This document shows positions 1 to 9,480 of a stretch of DNA of 64,000 bases, one piece after another. The notes below the pieces were generated by a model, which made no database searches, had not been told where the DNA came from, and saw only the letters and a list, made by a program, of their open reading frames with translations. The stretch is from Croceivirga sp. GTDB lineage: Bacteria; Bacteroidota; Bacteroidia; Flavobacteriales; Flavobacteriaceae. Location of the stretch: the NCBI GenBank assembly GCA_028284285.1, contig JANQSA010000061.1:1-64000 (forward strand), written 5' to 3'. A program made the translations under genes and the position numbers. How positions within the stretch are numbered: position 1 is the stretch's first letter; each line of letters starts with the position of its first letter.

Positions 1-184
1 TTTTGAATGTGAAATGACCAAGGGCTGTCTGTTCGAGTGATTTTGAGTGGTTACTGAGCTTGTCGAAGTAATACGAAAAATCGTATCGAGAACCAATCTG
101 AAAGATAAAACTCTTGCCTGTCTGCATACCAAAGGCATGTAAACCGACGGGTAGATTTTCGATACAAATTTCATTCATTTTAAT
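1..184 (-). other. Possible 3'-truncated ORF with a small palindrome; otherwise no gene
   Basis: An open frame runs leftwards from an ATG at 184 off the window edge (61 codons, starting MNEICIENLP). It resembles no family I know. It crosses a perfect palindrome at 71-86 (ATACGA, four A, TCGTAT) embedded in sequence typical of short dispersed intergenic repeats of flavobacteria, so it may be non-coding. No second copy of the repeat is present in this window. The stretch 185-290, up to the panB stop codon, shows nothing recognisable. Confidence 0.2.
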
Positions 185-290
185 CGTAAAATTCACTCAA
201 ACTGACGAGTTTATCTCAAAATACACAACGAGTTATTTTTTTATACCCATTTCAATAGCTAAGCGTCCGGCTATCCAAAAATCAAATGAT

Positions 291-1109
291 CTAATAGGAC
301 TCATCCTCATTAGGGAAGTCCTTGCTTTTAACGTCAGCAACGTATTGCGAAATGGCTTCGCCCATCTCTTCATAGAGATTCATATAGCGTCGTAGAAACC
401 TGGGATTGAACTCATGGGTCATCCCCAAAAGGTCGTGCACCACCAACACCTGTCCGTCCACACCACCACCTGCTCCTATGCCGATAAGGGGAATAGTAAG
501 GCTTTCGGCTACCTCCTGCGCGAGTTGGGCAGGGATCTTTTCCAATACAATACCAAAACAACCTAATTTTTCAAGCATTTTGGCGTCTTTTTTTAGTTTT
601 TCCGCTTCCGCGTCTTCCTTGGCACGTACCGTGTACGTCCCAAACTTGTAAATGGATTGAGGAGTTAATCCCAAATGTCCCATTACCGGTATCCCGGCTT
701 GAATAATTCGTTTTACCGAATCCTTTATTTCTTCACCCCCTTCCACCTTAACGGCGTGGGCACCACTTTCTTTCATGATACGTATGGCAGAGCGAAGGGC
801 TTCCTTTGAATCACTCTGGTACCTTCCAAAAGGAATATCTACTACCACTAAGGCACGTTTGGCGGCTTTAATAACGGACGTGGCGTGATAGATCATTTGA
901 TCCAGGGTAATCGGTAAAGTGGTCTCATGCCCCGCCATGACATTACTGGCAGAATCGCCCACCAGAATAACATCAACGCTGGCAGCATCAACAATTTTGG
1001 CCATGCTGTAATCATAGGCCGTAAGCATAGAGATCTTTTCTCCATTCTGCTTCATTTCTACCAAAGATTTTACGGTAACGCGCTTGTATTCCTTCTTGGC
1101 TGTAGACAT
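291..1109 (-). CDS. panB: 3-methyl-2-oxobutanoate hydroxymethyltransferase (ketopantoate hydroxymethyltransferase)
   Basis: PanB transfers a hydroxymethyl group from 5,10-methylene-tetrahydrofolate to 2-oxoisovalerate, giving ketopantoate, the first committed step of pantothenate and CoA synthesis in the cytoplasm. The 272-residue length is normal. The family signatures are visible: [17 protein letters not shown] near residue 50 with the metal- and substrate-binding Asp and Ser, VVVDIPFG near residue 90, and GHLGLTPQS near residue 145. It is divergent from the gene starting at 1161, with about 50 bp between them. No other pantothenate gene lies in the window, so it stands alone here. The identification is secure. 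Confidence 0.97.
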   Translation of the reverse strand: MSTAKKEYKRVTVKSLVEMKQNGEKISMLTAYDYSMAKIVDAASVDVILVGDSASNVMAGHETTLPITLDQMIYHATSVIKAAKRALVVVDIPFGRYQSDSKEALRSAIRIMKESGAHAVKVEGGEEIKDSVKRIIQAGIPVMGHLGLTPQSIYKFGTYTVRAKEDAEAEKLKKDAKMLEKLGCFGIVLEKIPAQLAQEVAESLTIPLIGIGAGGGVDGQVLVVHDLLGMTHEFNPRFLRRYMNLYEEMGEAISQYVADVKSKDFPNEDESY

Positions 1110-1160
1110 AGAGCTTGTGTTTTGCCCTAAATGTAAACAGTTTTGGTTAATTTGTGCAGT

Positions 1161-1646
1161 ATGTTCAAAATATGCCTTATGCCCGGTAAATTCTTTTTTC
1201 TCATCCTATTCGGTTTAAATGTGGTGTCCTTATGCGCTCAGGAATCCGAAAAAGCAGCGGTTAAAAAAACGGTTGAAAGTTTTTTTGAAGCCTTTCACAA
1301 CCAGGATTCTGTGGCGATGAAACGTTTTGTGGCGGATGGGGTACTCTTACAAACTACGGGACGAAATAAAGAAGGAAAAACGCAATTCAGGACTCAGAAA
1401 ATTGAAAAATTTTATGCGTCTATCGTTAGTATTCCAGACAGTATAACTTTTCAGGAAAAGTTGACCTCCTGGAATATTCTGGTAGACCGGACAATGGCGA
1501 ATGCCTGGATAGGCTATGAGTTTTGGCTGAACGGTAACTTTTCCCACTGCGGTATTAATTCCTTTCAGTTGGTCAATTTTGACGGGGAGTGGAAGATCGT
1601 GTATTTGATTGACACCAGGGGTCGGGTAGGGTGTCTGCAAGATTAG
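1161..1646 (+). CDS. Secreted NTF2-like (SnoaL/DUF4440-type) protein
   Basis: A protein of about 161 residues with a cleavable N-terminal signal peptide (hydrophobic stretch ending SLCAQ) followed by one cone-shaped NTF2-like domain. The domain shows the usual opening helix ([23 protein letters not shown]), a central [13 protein letters not shown] segment and a closing [13 protein letters not shown] strand. Such domains bind small hydrophobic ligands or act as enzymes, and the sequence alone does not say which. ATGs at 1143, 1161 and 1179 are all possible starts; the later two give a compact signal peptide. It is divergent from panB and convergent with the gene ending at 1664, so it is probably a single-gene unit. 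Confidence 0.7.
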   Translation: MFKICLMPGKFFFLILFGLNVVSLCAQESEKAAVKKTVESFFEAFHNQDSVAMKRFVADGVLLQTTGRNKEGKTQFRTQKIEKFYASIVSIPDSITFQEKLTSWNILVDRTMANAWIGYEFWLNGNFSHCGINSFQLVNFDGEWKIVYLIDTRGRVGCLQD

Positions 1647-1663
1647 TCAGCTAAAGTACTACG

Positions 1664-2155
1664 TTAACTCAATTTCCCGAATTCCAGTTCTAAGATTTCG
1701 CCTACGGCAAGCGTTTGCCATTGTTGCAGGAGTTTTAGAAACAACTCCCAGATTTCTGTCATTTTTTGTTCGTTCAATGTCGTTGGAAACGGAATAGCAT
1801 TGTCTTTAAGTATCTTTTGGAGGGAGGGCAGCAACCGTATAGCTTCCGGTTGTTGCGCTTTTACCATGAGCAGATTGACCAAATGCTCCGAGATCAAGGC
1901 CTCCGCAGAAAGGTTGTCAGGTACTACCTCTGTAGGCCGCTCTTCCCTGGGTAGCTCAAAATCTTCAATGTTACTGCCTTTAGCCACTAACCCATAGAAT
2001 GCGTTTTGAAATTTCATTGTCGTTTCCACGGCATAATGGCCCAAATCATGAGCCTCGATCCCCGGATACATTGATGTCCAGGTAAGGGAGCCATCCGCTC
2101 TGATACAGGACAAGGTATTGGCTTTGGAACGGTGCTTTTTAAATTGAATGATCAT
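1664..2155 (-). CDS. Conserved hypothetical protein downstream of sdaA
   Basis: A 163-residue, apparently cytoplasmic protein without a signal peptide or membrane segment. I do not recognise a named domain. The N-terminal part carries an AHDLGHYAVE motif (residues about 35-44) that resembles a metal-binding HD-like or HxxxH element but lacks the rest of an HD domain. The C-terminal half is helical. Its start lies 3 bp after the stop of sdaA on the same strand, so the two are almost certainly cotranscribed. That position gives no function by itself. Confidence 0.75.
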   Translation of the reverse strand: MIIQFKKHRSKANTLSCIRADGSLTWTSMYPGIEAHDLGHYAVETTMKFQNAFYGLVAKGSNIEDFELPREERPTEVVPDNLSAEALISEHLVNLLMVKAQQPEAIRLLPSLQKILKDNAIPFPTTLNEQKMTEIWELFLKLLQQWQTLAVGEILELEFGKLS

Positions 2156-2158
2156 CTC

Positions 2159-3583
2159 TTAGCAATCGCTTAAATTCACTCCCACCGCCAGTCCGCCTTC
2201 GGAGGTTTCCTTGTATTTACTGTTCATGTCCTTAGCGGTCTCCCACATGGTGTTCACCACTTTGTCAAACGGTACCTTGGCCTCTGACGGATCGGTATCC
2301 AAAGCCAGTTCTGAGGCATTGATGGCTTTGATAGCCCCCATACAGTTGCGTTCTATACAGGGTACCTGTACCAGCCCTGCGATGGGATCACAGGTCAGCC
2401 CCAAATGGTGCTCCATAGCAATTTCGGCGGCCATCAACACCTGCTCCGGAGAACCACCCAGAAGTTCCGTAAGTCCGGCTGCGGCCATTGCGGAGGATAC
2501 CCCTATTTCTGCCTGGCAACCCCCCATTGCTGCGGAAATGGTAGCTCCCTTTTTAAAAATACTCCCTATTTCGCTGGCGGTCATTAAAAACCGTTTGATG
2601 TCATCAAAATCACCATCGTGGTTTTCAATTACCAGGTAATACATCAAGACTGCAGGAATTACCCCGGCACTCCCGTTAGTGGGTGCGGTTACCACTCTTC
2701 CCAGGGCGGCATTTACCTCATTAACTGCGAGGGCAAAACAGCTCACCCATTTAAGGATTTGCCGGAATTTTACCTCGGTTTCCCGAATGCTTTCCAGCCA
2801 TTCCAGTGGGTTGGAGTAGGGGAAGGTACCAATCAGTTTTTGATGTAGCTCAAAAGCGCGACGTTTTACGTTAAGTCCACCGGGTAATTTTCCTTCGGTA
2901 TGACAACCCAGGTACATGCATTCCAGCATGGTATCCCAAATTCTACGAATTCCCGCATCAATTTTTCCGGGGGCAAGCAAGGACAATTCGTTTTCCCATA
3001 CTACTTCGGATATGGTTTTGCCTTCTTTGTGGCAATAATATAAGAGTTCATCACCGGTTTGGATAGGGTAAGGGAACGTTTTAAAGAGGGCTTTGTTTTC
3101 TTTGGTGTGTTGCAGGGCTTCTTTAACTACAAATCCCCCACCGATGGAATAATAGGTCTCCGAAATGGCATCCCCGTTGGAGCGTAAGGCCTCAAATTTA
3201 AGGGCATTGGCGTGAAAAGGCAAGAACTCTTTTAAGAAGACAATGTCGTTATCAAAGTCGAAAACGATTTGGTGTTCCCCTCCCAATAGCAGTGTTTTGG
3301 TTTTTTTTAAGGTGGTGATCTTAGCTTCAATACTATCACAATCCACTTGCTCCGGGTCTTCGCCCATTAGTCCCAGGGCAACAGCAGTATCCGTAGCATG
3401 ACCTTTTCCAGTTAAGGACAAAGAGCCGTAAAGTTGCACCTTTACTTTGTCAACAGTATGCAGTTCATAGTTTGCTGTGAACTCGGAAAGCCATCGTTCC
3501 GCCGCCCGCCAGGGGCCCAGGGTATGCGAACTGGAGGGGCCCACCCCAATTTTAAGCATATCAAAAACGCTAATGCATTCCAT
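2159..3583 (-). CDS. sdaA: L-serine ammonia-lyase, iron-sulfur dependent, single chain
   Basis: The enzyme deaminates L-serine to pyruvate and ammonia using a [4Fe-4S] cluster. The 474-residue chain contains the beta domain first ([18 protein letters not shown] at about 8-25) and the catalytic alpha domain second ([15 protein letters not shown] near 305). Conserved cluster cysteines are visible in [16 protein letters not shown] and the [11 protein letters not shown] segment, so the enzyme should be active. The single-chain arrangement and length match the proteobacterial and Bacteroidota type. It heads a two-gene unit with the small hypothetical gene at 1664-2155. Confidence 0.96.
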   Translation of the reverse strand: MECISVFDMLKIGVGPSSSHTLGPWRAAERWLSEFTANYELHTVDKVKVQLYGSLSLTGKGHATDTAVALGLMGEDPEQVDCDSIEAKITTLKKTKTLLLGGEHQIVFDFDNDIVFLKEFLPFHANALKFEALRSNGDAISETYYSIGGGFVVKEALQHTKENKALFKTFPYPIQTGDELLYYCHKEGKTISEVVWENELSLLAPGKIDAGIRRIWDTMLECMYLGCHTEGKLPGGLNVKRRAFELHQKLIGTFPYSNPLEWLESIRETEVKFRQILKWVSCFALAVNEVNAALGRVVTAPTNGSAGVIPAVLMYYLVIENHDGDFDDIKRFLMTASEIGSIFKKGATISAAMGGCQAEIGVSSAMAAAGLTELLGGSPEQVLMAAEIAMEHHLGLTCDPIAGLVQVPCIERNCMGAIKAINASELALDTDPSEAKVPFDKVVNTMWETAKDMNSKYKETSEGGLAVGVNLSDC

Positions 3584-3666
3584 AGTAATTTATTTCGCGC
3601 TAAAGATAAACCCTATGGTGGAGTCTATTGAAATTTGTGATTTGATTTTTGTTTTTTCCTTCAGAC

Positions 3667-3708
3667 TGTCAGCTTGTCATATTTTTTTTGCGTGGCATAG
3701 TCATTGAC
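3667..3708 (+). promoter_or_regulatory. Candidate stress or sigma-54-like promoter of dnaK
   Basis: Two TGTCA half-sites, at 3667-3671 and 3675-3679, are followed by a run of eight T and then TGGCAT at 3693-3698 and TTGAC at 3704-3708. This resembles the sigma-54 consensus TGGCAYRNNNNTTGCW, with one mismatch at the essential GC of the -12 box. The dnaK ATG is 42 bp further on. That the site controls heat-shock expression is inference from its position only. Confidence 0.35.
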
Positions 3709-3750
3709 ATATGAAGGGGAAACGAATTGAAAACGATTTAACTATAAAAG

Positions 3751-5667
3751 ATGAGTAAAATTATAGGTATTGATTTGGGTACAACCAACTCCTGTGTCTC
3801 CGTAATGGAAGGTAATGAGCCGGTAGTTATCCCAAATGCAGAAGGAAAGCGCACTACACCTTCGGTAATTGCATTTGTTGAAGGCGGTGAAATAAAAGTT
3901 GGTGATCCTGCCAAACGCCAGGCAGTGACCAATCCTCACAAGACCATTTATTCCATAAAGCGATTCATGGGGAACAAATACTCAGAATCCCAAAAGGAGG
4001 CGGATCGGGTACCCTACAAAGTAGTAAAAGGGGACAATAATACCCCTCGGGTAGATATTGACGGACGCTTGTATACTCCACAGGAACTTTCGGCCATGAT
4101 CCTTCAGAAGATGAAGAAAACCGCTGAAGACTATCTGGGTCAGGACGTAACACGTGCTGTAGTTACGGTCCCTGCCTATTTTAACGATTCGCAACGTCAG
4201 GCTACCAAAGAAGCCGGTGAGATAGCAGGTTTGACCGTAGAGCGAATTATAAATGAGCCTACTGCCGCCTCTTTGGCGTATGGCCTGGACAAAAAAGATA
4301 CCGATCAGAAAATTGTGGTATTCGATTTTGGTGGGGGTACCCATGACGTGTCTATTTTAGAACTGGGAGATGGCGTTTTTGAAGTACTGGCTACAGATGG
4401 AGATACCCACCTGGGAGGTGATGATGTAGATCAAAAAGTGATCGACTGGTTGGCAGAAGAGTTTAAGAAAGATGAAAGCATAGACCTTAGAGAAGATCCC
4501 ATGGCGTTGCAACGATTAAAAGAGGCGGCCGAGAAAGCGAAGATAGAATTGTCTTCCTCATCTCAAACAGAGATCAACCTGCCCTATGTCACCGCAACGG
4601 CATCCGGACCCAAGCACCTGGTGCGCAGCCTTACACGATCCAAGTTTGAGCAATTGATCGCGGATTTAGTGAAACGCACCATTGAGCCTTGCGCAAGTGC
4701 ATTAAAATCTGCCGGATTGTCAAAAAGTGATATCGATGAAATTATTTTGGTAGGAGGTTCTACCCGAATCCCTGCAGTTCAGGAAGCAGTAGAAAAGTTC
4801 TTTGGCAAAAAACCTTCTAAAGGGGTAAACCCGGACGAGGTAGTAGCCGTAGGTGCAGCCATTCAGGGAGGGGTATTGACCGGAGATGTAAAGGATGTAT
4901 TGTTGTTAGATGTTACGCCACTTTCTTTAGGTATTGAAACCATGGGGAGTGTCAACACGAAATTGATTGAGGCAAACACTACTATCCCGACCAAGAAATC
5001 ACAGATTTTCTCTACTGCAGCGGACAATCAACCCTCAGTGGAAATCCATGTGTTGCAAGGGGAGCGCCCTATGGCGGCAGATAATAAAACCATTGGCCGG
5101 TTCCATTTGGATGGGATCCCACCCGCACCAAGGGGGACACCTCAAATTGAGGTAACCTTTGATATTGATGCCAATGGTATCATTAAGGTTTCTGCTACGG
5201 ATAAGGCCACAGGGAAATCTCAAGATATCCGCATAGAGGCTTCTTCAGGGTTGACTGAGGAGGAAATCAACAAGATGAAGGCGGAAGCTGAAGCCAATGC
5301 CGAGGCTGATAAAAAAGCCAAGGAAACAGCGGATAAATTGAATGAGGCAGATAGCATGATCTTCCAAACAGAGAAGCAGTTAAAGGAATTTGGCGACAAA
5401 CTCTCTGAGGATAAGAAAAAGCCTATTGAAGCCGCGTTAGAAGAGTTGAAGAAAGCCTATGAATCCAAAGATGTTGCGGTGATTGAGCCGGCTTTGACTA
5501 AAATCAATGAAGCGTGGAAAACGGCTTCTGAAGAAATGTACAAAGCACAAGCTGAGGCGCAAGGCGCCGCAGGAGACGCATCTCCAAATGGCCAGGACTC
5601 CGCTTCCGGAGGAGATGGCAAGGAAGGTGATAATGTAGAAGATGTGGATTTTGAGGAAGTGAAATAA
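3751..5667 (+). CDS. dnaK: Molecular chaperone DnaK (Hsp70)
   Basis: A cytoplasmic ATP-dependent chaperone that works with DnaJ and GrpE in protein folding. The 638 residues show the N-terminal ATPase domain ([14 protein letters not shown] at 4-17, [14 protein letters not shown] near 195, [13 protein letters not shown] near 332), the substrate-binding beta domain ([14 protein letters not shown] near 385) and a C-terminal helical lid. The tail is Gly/Ser-rich and ends in the acidic [10 protein letters not shown]. No dnaJ or grpE is adjacent, so it is monocistronic. It is flanked by a possible stress promoter upstream and a strong hairpin terminator downstream. Confidence 0.99.
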   Translation: MSKIIGIDLGTTNSCVSVMEGNEPVVIPNAEGKRTTPSVIAFVEGGEIKVGDPAKRQAVTNPHKTIYSIKRFMGNKYSESQKEADRVPYKVVKGDNNTPRVDIDGRLYTPQELSAMILQKMKKTAEDYLGQDVTRAVVTVPAYFNDSQRQATKEAGEIAGLTVERIINEPTAASLAYGLDKKDTDQKIVVFDFGGGTHDVSILELGDGVFEVLATDGDTHLGGDDVDQKVIDWLAEEFKKDESIDLREDPMALQRLKEAAEKAKIELSSSSQTEINLPYVTATASGPKHLVRSLTRSKFEQLIADLVKRTIEPCASALKSAGLSKSDIDEIILVGGSTRIPAVQEAVEKFFGKKPSKGVNPDEVVAVGAAIQGGVLTGDVKDVLLLDVTPLSLGIETMGSVNTKLIEANTTIPTKKSQIFSTAADNQPSVEIHVLQGERPMAADNKTIGRFHLDGIPPAPRGTPQIEVTFDIDANGIIKVSATDKATGKSQDIRIEASSGLTEEEINKMKAEAEANAEADKKAKETADKLNEADSMIFQTEKQLKEFGDKLSEDKKKPIEAALEELKKAYESKDVAVIEPALTKINEAWKTASEEMYKAQAEAQGAAGDASPNGQDSASGGDGKEGDNVEDVDFEEVK

Positions 5668-5687
5668 TCCATCTTCCAGGGATATAC

Positions 5688-5718
5688 AAAAACCGCAAAA
5701 TGACTTTGCGGTTTTTTT
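5688..5718. terminator. Bidirectional intrinsic terminator between dnaK and the GH65 gene
   Basis: A 12-bp perfect stem (AAAAACCGCAAA pairing with TTTGCGGTTTTT), a five-base loop and T/A tracts on both flanks. It sits 20 bp after dnaK and 12 bp past the end of the converging GH65 gene, so it can stop transcription in both directions. Confidence 0.85.
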
Positions 5719-5729
5719 ATGCCCGATTT

Positions 5730-8036
5730 TTAAGCGGTTACACGTTTTCCCGGCTCCAGGAACGCTGGTTTGCCTTTAAGAGTTACCGTTATCCCTTTTT
5801 CATTGGAAGGATCGCTTGAAACAGTGATATTGTTTTTAGTTATGGAAATTTCCAACAGACACTGTTTTACCATTAGGGTAAACGAAAGGCCTTCCCAGGT
5901 TTTGGGTAATGCAGGGGAAAAAGCTACCCCTTCCCGGGTCACCTTAAATCCTCCGAACCCTTCTACAAGTATTCGCCAAACCCCTCCTGCTGCCGCGGTG
6001 TGAATTCCACCAAGAAAGGACCCGCCGCTCATCACTTTTTTACTCGCATTGTAGAGATCAATAGTAGAAGATTCCATAAAATAGCGGTAGGCTTCTTCGT
6101 AATGTTGGGCCTTGCAGGCTACCAGGGCATGTACGCTGGGACTCAGGGAGGAACCATGTTCAGTGCGCGGTTCGTAGTACTCATAGTTGGCAGTGAGTAC
6201 CTCATTGGAAAAACCATCCAAAAGCGCAAGTAGTTGCACCACATCGGCTTGTTTTAACACCTGAGTATTAACGGCTATGCCGTTGGGCCAACCCCAATAT
6301 TCCCCCGGATCGATCAACCTTTTTCGGAGTTCCCCGGGTGCAATGTCTTCCAGTTGAAAATAGCCGTCAAACTGTTCCATCACCTTGGTGTGTTCATCAG
6401 GTTTCGGTAAATAGATATCTTGTGCAATTTCGTTCCAATGGTCCCGTGCCTCATCCTGAATACCTACCGTATGCATGATCCGGACCAGTTTTTCCGGGTC
6501 TTGTTCCTTTAGTGTGTCAAATACCCAACACGCTTTTTCCATAGCGAATTGGGTTAAATAATTGGTGTAGGCATTGTTGTCAACATTTTCGTGATATTCA
6601 TCCGGCCCCAGTAGGCGTATCAGCTCAAAACGGTTTTTATCTTTTTTGAAATGCACCCTTGATACCAGGAATTGGGCCACCTCAAAGAGCACTTCCGCAC
6701 CGTGATCCCTCATAAAATCCCAGTCCAAAGAAGCTTCGTAATACAACCAGATGCCGTAGACCACATCCGGGGAAATATGGATTTGCCAACAATTAAAGTG
6801 ATTCCGGATTTTTCGCCCGGTAAGTACATCGGTAAAGAAGTAATCCGGGAAAAGCTCATCCCCGGTTTTTCCACTGGTCCAGGCGTAGAAGGCACCATAA
6901 TAGCCCAGTCGTTTGGCTTTCCTTTTCGCGCCCGCTAAGGTTTCATGGCGATAGGTCACCAGGTTTTTGGCGATGTCCGGATGGGTATAGCAATACATAG
7001 GGAGGTTAAAGGTTTCCTGATCCCAGAAAGCCGCACCTTGATACACCTGACAGGACAGGCCTCTGGCTCCAATAGGAAGGTTATCATGGACCGGGGTGGC
7101 AATGTAGGCCTGGTATATATTGAAACGAGCGAGTACCTGCGCTTCCACATTGCCTTTGATCCGGATATCGGAACGCTCCCAGAAATCCTTCCATTTTTTT
7201 TGATGCTCTTCCTTTAAGCGTTCATATCCCTGGGCTAAGCCTGAAATTACTTCTTGTTTGCTCAGGGCCAAAGGATGGTCCACTTCATTGCTATGGGTAA
7301 TGGATACCACTTTCTGAAAAGACACTTTTTCTCCTTCCTTAAGGCTAAAGGTCAGCTCATGAAGACAACGTTTGTTTTCTTTTAACACACCAACAGTATC
7401 CGGCGCTTTTCCGGAAAGGGTAATGCCCTCTGTTATCACAATATGCGTACTGTTTTCAGAAGTATGCAATGATAACCCCAACATCCCATCCTCCTCAAAA
7501 GAGGTATACGATCTAAAATGCTCTCCGTTAATACTCCACATTTCCCCATCAATACCGGTGATCAGGCGGTATTCCCCGTTTTGTAGCGCAGTAAAACCGT
7601 AGCGCATGACCAAAAGATGATGATTGGCTTTACTGGCAAACTTTTCCACATCCAATTGTATCGATTTTCCTCCCGGAGACCTCCAGGAGATGCTTCGTTG
7701 ATTTATTCCATGGCGCAGGTCCAGTGCGCGATAGTAGTCTGTAGTTTCTCCGGCAAAGGCGGAAACCATTTCCCCATCCACAAACAATTGTGTAAATAAG
7801 CCATTGGGGACATTACAGAGTTCGCTCCATCGGCTTCCCGGGGCTTTATCCCAGGTATCGGTAACAATGCAGGCTACGTATTCTTTGGCTTTCCATTCTT
7901 CAAAGGTCCCGCGATATCCCATATATCCGTTACCGATCATAAAGTTGCTTCCGGTTGTGATCAATTGATCCGGATCAAAAGTGTTTTCAATGATTTCCCA
8001 TTCGGTAGAAGTGCGAAGGTTATTTTTCAAGTCCAT
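5730..8036 (-). CDS. Glycoside hydrolase family 65 disaccharide phosphorylase (maltose/kojibiose/trehalose-type)
   Basis: A GH65 enzyme, which reversibly phosphorolyses alpha-linked glucose disaccharides to beta-glucose 1-phosphate and glucose. The start chosen is the ATG at 8036 (MDLKNNLRTS), because the 34 upstream codons look non-coding; this gives 768 residues, a normal length. The N-terminal beta-sandwich shows GNGYMGYRGTFEEW, and the (alpha/alpha)6 barrel shows GPDEYHENVDNNAYTNY at about 475-490 with the general-acid Glu. There is no signal peptide, so it is cytoplasmic. The usual partner beta-phosphoglucomutase is absent from the window. Linkage specificity (maltose, trehalose, kojibiose, nigerose) cannot be read from the sequence. 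Confidence 0.9.
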   Translation of the reverse strand: MDLKNNLRTSTEWEIIENTFDPDQLITTGSNFMIGNGYMGYRGTFEEWKAKEYVACIVTDTWDKAPGSRWSELCNVPNGLFTQLFVDGEMVSAFAGETTDYYRALDLRHGINQRSISWRSPGGKSIQLDVEKFASKANHHLLVMRYGFTALQNGEYRLITGIDGEMWSINGEHFRSYTSFEEDGMLGLSLHTSENSTHIVITEGITLSGKAPDTVGVLKENKRCLHELTFSLKEGEKVSFQKVVSITHSNEVDHPLALSKQEVISGLAQGYERLKEEHQKKWKDFWERSDIRIKGNVEAQVLARFNIYQAYIATPVHDNLPIGARGLSCQVYQGAAFWDQETFNLPMYCYTHPDIAKNLVTYRHETLAGAKRKAKRLGYYGAFYAWTSGKTGDELFPDYFFTDVLTGRKIRNHFNCWQIHISPDVVYGIWLYYEASLDWDFMRDHGAEVLFEVAQFLVSRVHFKKDKNRFELIRLLGPDEYHENVDNNAYTNYLTQFAMEKACWVFDTLKEQDPEKLVRIMHTVGIQDEARDHWNEIAQDIYLPKPDEHTKVMEQFDGYFQLEDIAPGELRKRLIDPGEYWGWPNGIAVNTQVLKQADVVQLLALLDGFSNEVLTANYEYYEPRTEHGSSLSPSVHALVACKAQHYEEAYRYFMESSTIDLYNASKKVMSGGSFLGGIHTAAAGGVWRILVEGFGGFKVTREGVAFSPALPKTWEGLSFTLMVKQCLLEISITKNNITVSSDPSNEKGITVTLKGKPAFLEPGKRVTA

Positions 8037-8223
8037 AGTTGGCTTTCTGGAATTAGCACTGCAATTTGCGTCAATGCAAAAAGTCACCAAAATAGGAATT
8101 AATGCGAAGCGCTCAAAACAATTTTGGTCTGCTATCAAGCCATAAAAGTTTGTGTTGCGCTTACCTTTCCAGGCTAAGGAATGACCACGAAAAAGTATCT
8201 TCTACTTGAGAAGTAGGAGAAAT

Positions 8224-8250
8224 AAAAAAGCCTGACCCTAAGGTCAGGCT
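8224..8250 (-). terminator. Intrinsic terminator of the response-regulator gene
   Basis: A 9-bp perfect stem (AGCCTGACC/GGTCAGGCT) with loop CTAA, followed on the minus strand by a run of T. It lies 7 bp after the response-regulator stop codon. Confidence 0.85.
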
Positions 8251-8256
8251 CTTGCA

Positions 8257-8892
8257 TCAGGCAGCAAGGATCTCTCCTTGTTTGAGTTTAGTCAATGCTT
8301 CGGATTTAGAATTCACATTCAACTTAAGATAGATGTTTTGAATATGGAAGTTTACCGTACTTGGAGTAATAAATAGTTTTCTTGCGATGTCCTTGTACGT
8401 AGCTCCCTGCTCCAGAAGTGCAATGATCTCGTTTTCCCTTTGCGAAAGCTGTTCGTATTTTTTCTGCCGAAATACGGAAACGATTTTTCGGGAAACGTCA
8501 TTGCTTAGTGGTGTTCCTTCCTCCCGGATAGTTTTCAAAGCTATCGCTAAGCGTTCCTGGGTCAAGGGTTTTGTCAAATAGCCATTAACGCCAATTTTGA
8601 ACGCTTGTTTTATACGATCAAAATCGTTTTCGGTACTAACGATGAGTACTTTTGGTGCAGGTACTTTTTGCAAAAACAAATCTACGGTTCGTAATCCGGA
8701 GGCCCCCTGGACCAAAGTCTCTGAGATAATTAGATCCGGATTGTACCGGGCAAAACTACGAAGTGCATCTCTGGAGGAGTGGCAAACTGCAGCCAGCTGA
8801 TATTCCGGGTTGAGCGAAAAAACCGCCCTGCATAGTTTTTCGGTGTGGGGATCGTAATCCACTAACATCACCGTAATAGGAGTTGTTGTCAT
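8257..8892 (-). CDS. NarL/FixJ-family response regulator with Glu at the phospho-acceptor site
   Basis: A 211-residue DNA-binding regulator with an N-terminal receiver domain (about 5-120) and a C-terminal LuxR-type helix-turn-helix (about 145-205, with SQRENEIIALLEQGATYKDIA and STVNFHIQNIY). The receiver keeps the acidic pair (VDYD at 11-14) and the switch Lys (LTKP), but the phospho-acceptor Asp is Glu58 in PDLIISETL. Glu often mimics a phosphorylated Asp, so the protein may be active without a kinase. No histidine kinase is encoded nearby. Its own terminator follows, and a long upstream region with inverted repeats precedes it. Confidence 0.9.
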   Translation of the reverse strand: MTTTPITVMLVDYDPHTEKLCRAVFSLNPEYQLAAVCHSSRDALRSFARYNPDLIISETLVQGASGLRTVDLFLQKVPAPKVLIVSTENDFDRIKQAFKIGVNGYLTKPLTQERLAIALKTIREEGTPLSNDVSRKIVSVFRQKKYEQLSQRENEIIALLEQGATYKDIARKLFITPSTVNFHIQNIYLKLNVNSKSEALTKLKQGEILAA

Positions 8893-9480
8893 AATATGTC
8901 TGATTTGGGGTTAATTCTGTAGAAACCAACAACAATGGCAGCCATCAGAAGGACAGCATGCAATGGTATGGCTATTGCGAATAGCCAATACTGCACATAA
9001 CTATCCTAAGCGAAATACATTTCGCCTTTCAAGGTGTCGCTATTATTGTTGGAATGTTAAGGACGTGTTACTTAAGAAAAACCAGTATTCAGGTCATCGG
9101 GAAAGTGTTCCGGGACCTTTATTTGAGGTAACAATACCTTGTTTTTTGTGTTGGGCCAAAGCCCGTTCAATTGAGTGTAGTAGTAGGTTATCATATAATG
9201 GAATTTTCGGGGTTTCTTCTATTATATGATGGTAATATACCCCTTTTTTAGATTTTGGGGACAGCCATGTAGGTTTTTTCGTCCAAATGCATGTTTTGTT
9301 TCCGGTTTTTTCGACACGGAAAGATCTAGATCCGAAGGACTGTTCTTCTTTTTTAATAAGCACAAAGTTGTGTTTAGGATACCAGGATAGGCCTTTTTAG
9401 TAAGATCCTATCCGGTATCCAAAAACCACTACTCAGCACAATTACATTTTAATGAGTATTCGGATATTCAACACATGGAG
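8893..9480. promoter_or_regulatory. 590-bp intergenic region with three inverted repeats
   Basis: No convincing gene. It holds three perfect inverted repeats: 8970-8986 (GGCTATT, GCG, AATAGCC), 9010-9025 (GCGAAAT, AC, ATTTCGC) and 9190-9230 (ten-base arms ATCATATAAT and ATTATATGAT around a 21-base centre). The first two lie 80-130 bp upstream of the response-regulator start and could be operators. The third lies downstream of the PorP-like gene. An 89-codon minus-strand frame at 9094-9363 has no recognisable features. Confidence 0.45.

Noticed and set aside
71-86. Intrinsic terminator near the left edge
   Set aside because: The six-base stem is AT-rich and lacks a following T tract on either strand; more like a dispersed palindromic repeat.
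9094-9363. 89-codon minus-strand frame in the PorP/response-regulator gap
   Set aside because: Basic, low-information composition, crosses a 10-base inverted repeat and has no family resemblance.
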